Below are positions 59,858 to 64,000 of a DNA stretch of 64,000 nt, piece by piece. Location: positions 21,683 to 85,682 of the forward strand of contig ADNK01001700.1 in NCBI GenBank assembly GCA_000320545.1, written 5' to 3'. The notes beneath the pieces were generated by a model, which was not told where the DNA came from, did no database searches, and was given only the letters and a program-made list of their open reading frames with translations. Position 1 is the first letter of the stretch, and every line of letters begins with the position of its first letter. Origin of the DNA: Bigelowiella natans CCMP2755 (taxonomy: Eukaryota > Cercozoa > Chlorarachniophyceae). The position numbers and the translations under genes are program-made.

Positions 59858-60396
59858 GGAAAATTGAAAACGTCTCTGTATGCACACCATCATCAACGAG
59901 TGAATCTAGTTTAACGACGCCCTGCTACACAATATATCTCCCAATAACTGACATGCGACGAATCGTGTAGAAATGTCCGCCTGATAGTAGGCAACGACGT
60001 AGTCCAAGCCGTATAGAAAGCTATCCGTAATGCAGTTTAAAAAGGGGAGGGCGAGGGGGAGGGTTCATGACATGGTTTAGAATAAAAGTATTTCTGGATC
60101 AATGACATATATACATGCCCTTCTTTCACCCCTCCCCCCCCTATACCCCCCTATATCGACTACTGAAGATTCACTGGGGGGTTAGGCCGCAATTTGGGGA
60201 TGCAGAGTCAATTTATTTGATGTTAAAGGACGTGCGCGTTGTCGTTCTTATCACCTCGCCAACAGTCCAAACTGCACGCTTGTGGCACTTACGTAGCGAA
60301 CAAGCGCTCCCTAACAACAATAAGACAACAATAACAACAACAATGATAATGATGATGATGATGAAATCGAAGATGTACGCAGCCATTCAAAAAGCA

Positions 60397-60433
<37 letters not shown>

Positions 60434-60652
60434 GGAGGAGAAGAAGGAGAGAGAGAGCTTGATCATAACAATACGTAACGACATAGTCGATGAAGACACC
60501 AGCAATATGAGAGAGAGAGAGATACTCACCCAATCAATGCCTGGCTTCTGTCCTGGAACTGTCGCTGGTGCTCGAGCCTTATCACCACCACCATCATCAT
60601 CATAATCACCATTATTGTCATCATCATTGTCATCATCAACATTGCCGTGCAT
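57811..60652 (-). CDS. TspO/MBR-family membrane protein
   Basis: Ten exons join without a phase break: 60577 (or 60652)-60530, 60310-60255, 60020-59953, 59716-59625, 59389-59327, 59223-59176, 58971-58928, 58641-58569, 58181-58124 and 57890-57811. The product is about 240 residues and strongly hydrophobic. KKPWWTPPPLTFPIVWSGVA is the Trp/Pro-rich signature of the family, the ligand-facing first helix and loop. HLSIGDTWNTINNVEKRMGT follows. GALLSPTVGWIAIATLLIGE resembles the final AG.LL.P...W...A..LN helix. TspO proteins bind porphyrins, sterols or related ligands in mitochondrial, plastid or bacterial membranes; that role is inferred. The start is open: an ATG at 60652 would add an acidic Asp/Asn run, or the first exon may be spliced to the upstream gene. 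Confidence 0.75.
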
Positions 60653-60837
60653 GGACAAGAACAACAAGAACAAGAACAAGAACAAGAACAACAACAACAA
60701 CAACAACAACAACAGTATGAAGCAACTAATAAATGCTGCTAAATATTGAGACTTAACGTTTTTTTAATGGAAAATCACTCGTCTCTCCTAATTGTCCCCC
60801 TTCCTCCCCCCTCCCCTTTCATCACAGATACAAAGTC

Positions 60838-60855
60838 ACACACACACACACACAC

Positions 60856-60896
<41 letters not shown>
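60838..60896. repeat. Compound (CA)n(TA)n microsatellite between TPI and TspO exons
   Basis: CA then TA repeats end at the first in-frame stop after the last TPI exon. Confidence 0.9.
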
Positions 60897-63791
<2,895 letters not shown>

Positions 63792-64000
63792 GGTCCGTGT
63801 ATGCTGTGTTGGATGTTATCAGCACGCAACAATTATTAAGCATGTTGATAGAAAATATAGGATTTTATGCACAATTCAAACGCAAAAAAGATGTGTCTAT
63901 CATATATCTTGGTGGAATAGTTAATGATGATTTTGCGGTGATTACAATGTAATATGGTTATTTATTAAATAGGGGGATAAACGGGGGGGGGGGAGGGGGG
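63792..64000. other. Upstream of TPI to the right edge
   Basis: AT-rich sequence ends in a G-rich run at the edge. No exon was recognised, though a transit-peptide exon for TPI could lie here or beyond. Confidence 0.3.

Noticed and set aside
57811-60652. GAPDH partner for TPI
   Set aside because: Fused TPI-GAPDH proteins are known in stramenopiles, so I looked for GINGFGRIGR-type sequence downstream of TPI. The exons found instead spell a TspO/MBR protein.

Overview
The window is nuclear DNA of a eukaryotic microbe, most likely an alga or other stramenopile-type protist; this is an inference from gene content and style. Nearly every gene is cut by short GT-AG introns. Introns and spacers are loaded with simple repeats (TA, CA, GA, TAC, ATC, CAA). 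There are no bacterial operons, and I recognised no tRNA or rRNA gene. Exon borders below were placed by eye from GT/AG sites plus reading-frame continuity, without transcript support.

Layout, left to right: (1) a large tandem EML-type WD40 microtubule-associated protein, + strand, cut by the left edge, to 7606; (2) a small DUF952 protein, minus, 8686-9383, head to head with (3) a membrane-anchored acetoacetate-decarboxylase-like protein, +, 9826-13144; (4) an FHA-domain protein, minus, 13711-17384; (5) a small putative membrane protein, +, about 17.7-20.6 kb, followed by 2.8 kb of unresolved, perhaps coding, DNA; (6) a large membrane-anchored coiled-coil alpha/beta hydrolase, minus, 24723-32866; (7) a complete LTR retrotransposon, 33622-39337, with two LTRs that read as identical, a 4-bp target duplication and one intact 1657-codon gag-pol frame; (8) a bubblegum-type long-chain acyl-CoA synthetase, +, 41224-45067; (9) a Myb/MC1-like/BRCT chromatin protein, minus, 46317-49136; (10) an RRM protein, +, about 50398-51466; (11) a GT92/DUF23-type glycosyltransferase, minus, 53227-55919; (12) a TspO/MBR-family membrane protein, minus, 57811-60652; (13) triosephosphate isomerase, minus, 60896 to about 63791.

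The genes do not form one pathway. They are ordinary housekeeping and membrane or chromatin functions separated by spacers. Six spacers are packed with self-complementary words (CTAG, GCTAGC, GCATGC, CGTACG). The items most worth a second look are the young, divergent LTR element with odd integrase spacing, the Myb/MC1-like/BRCT protein with histone-H3-like tail words, and the tight, phase-compatible junction between triosephosphate isomerase and TspO, which leaves a fusion open.
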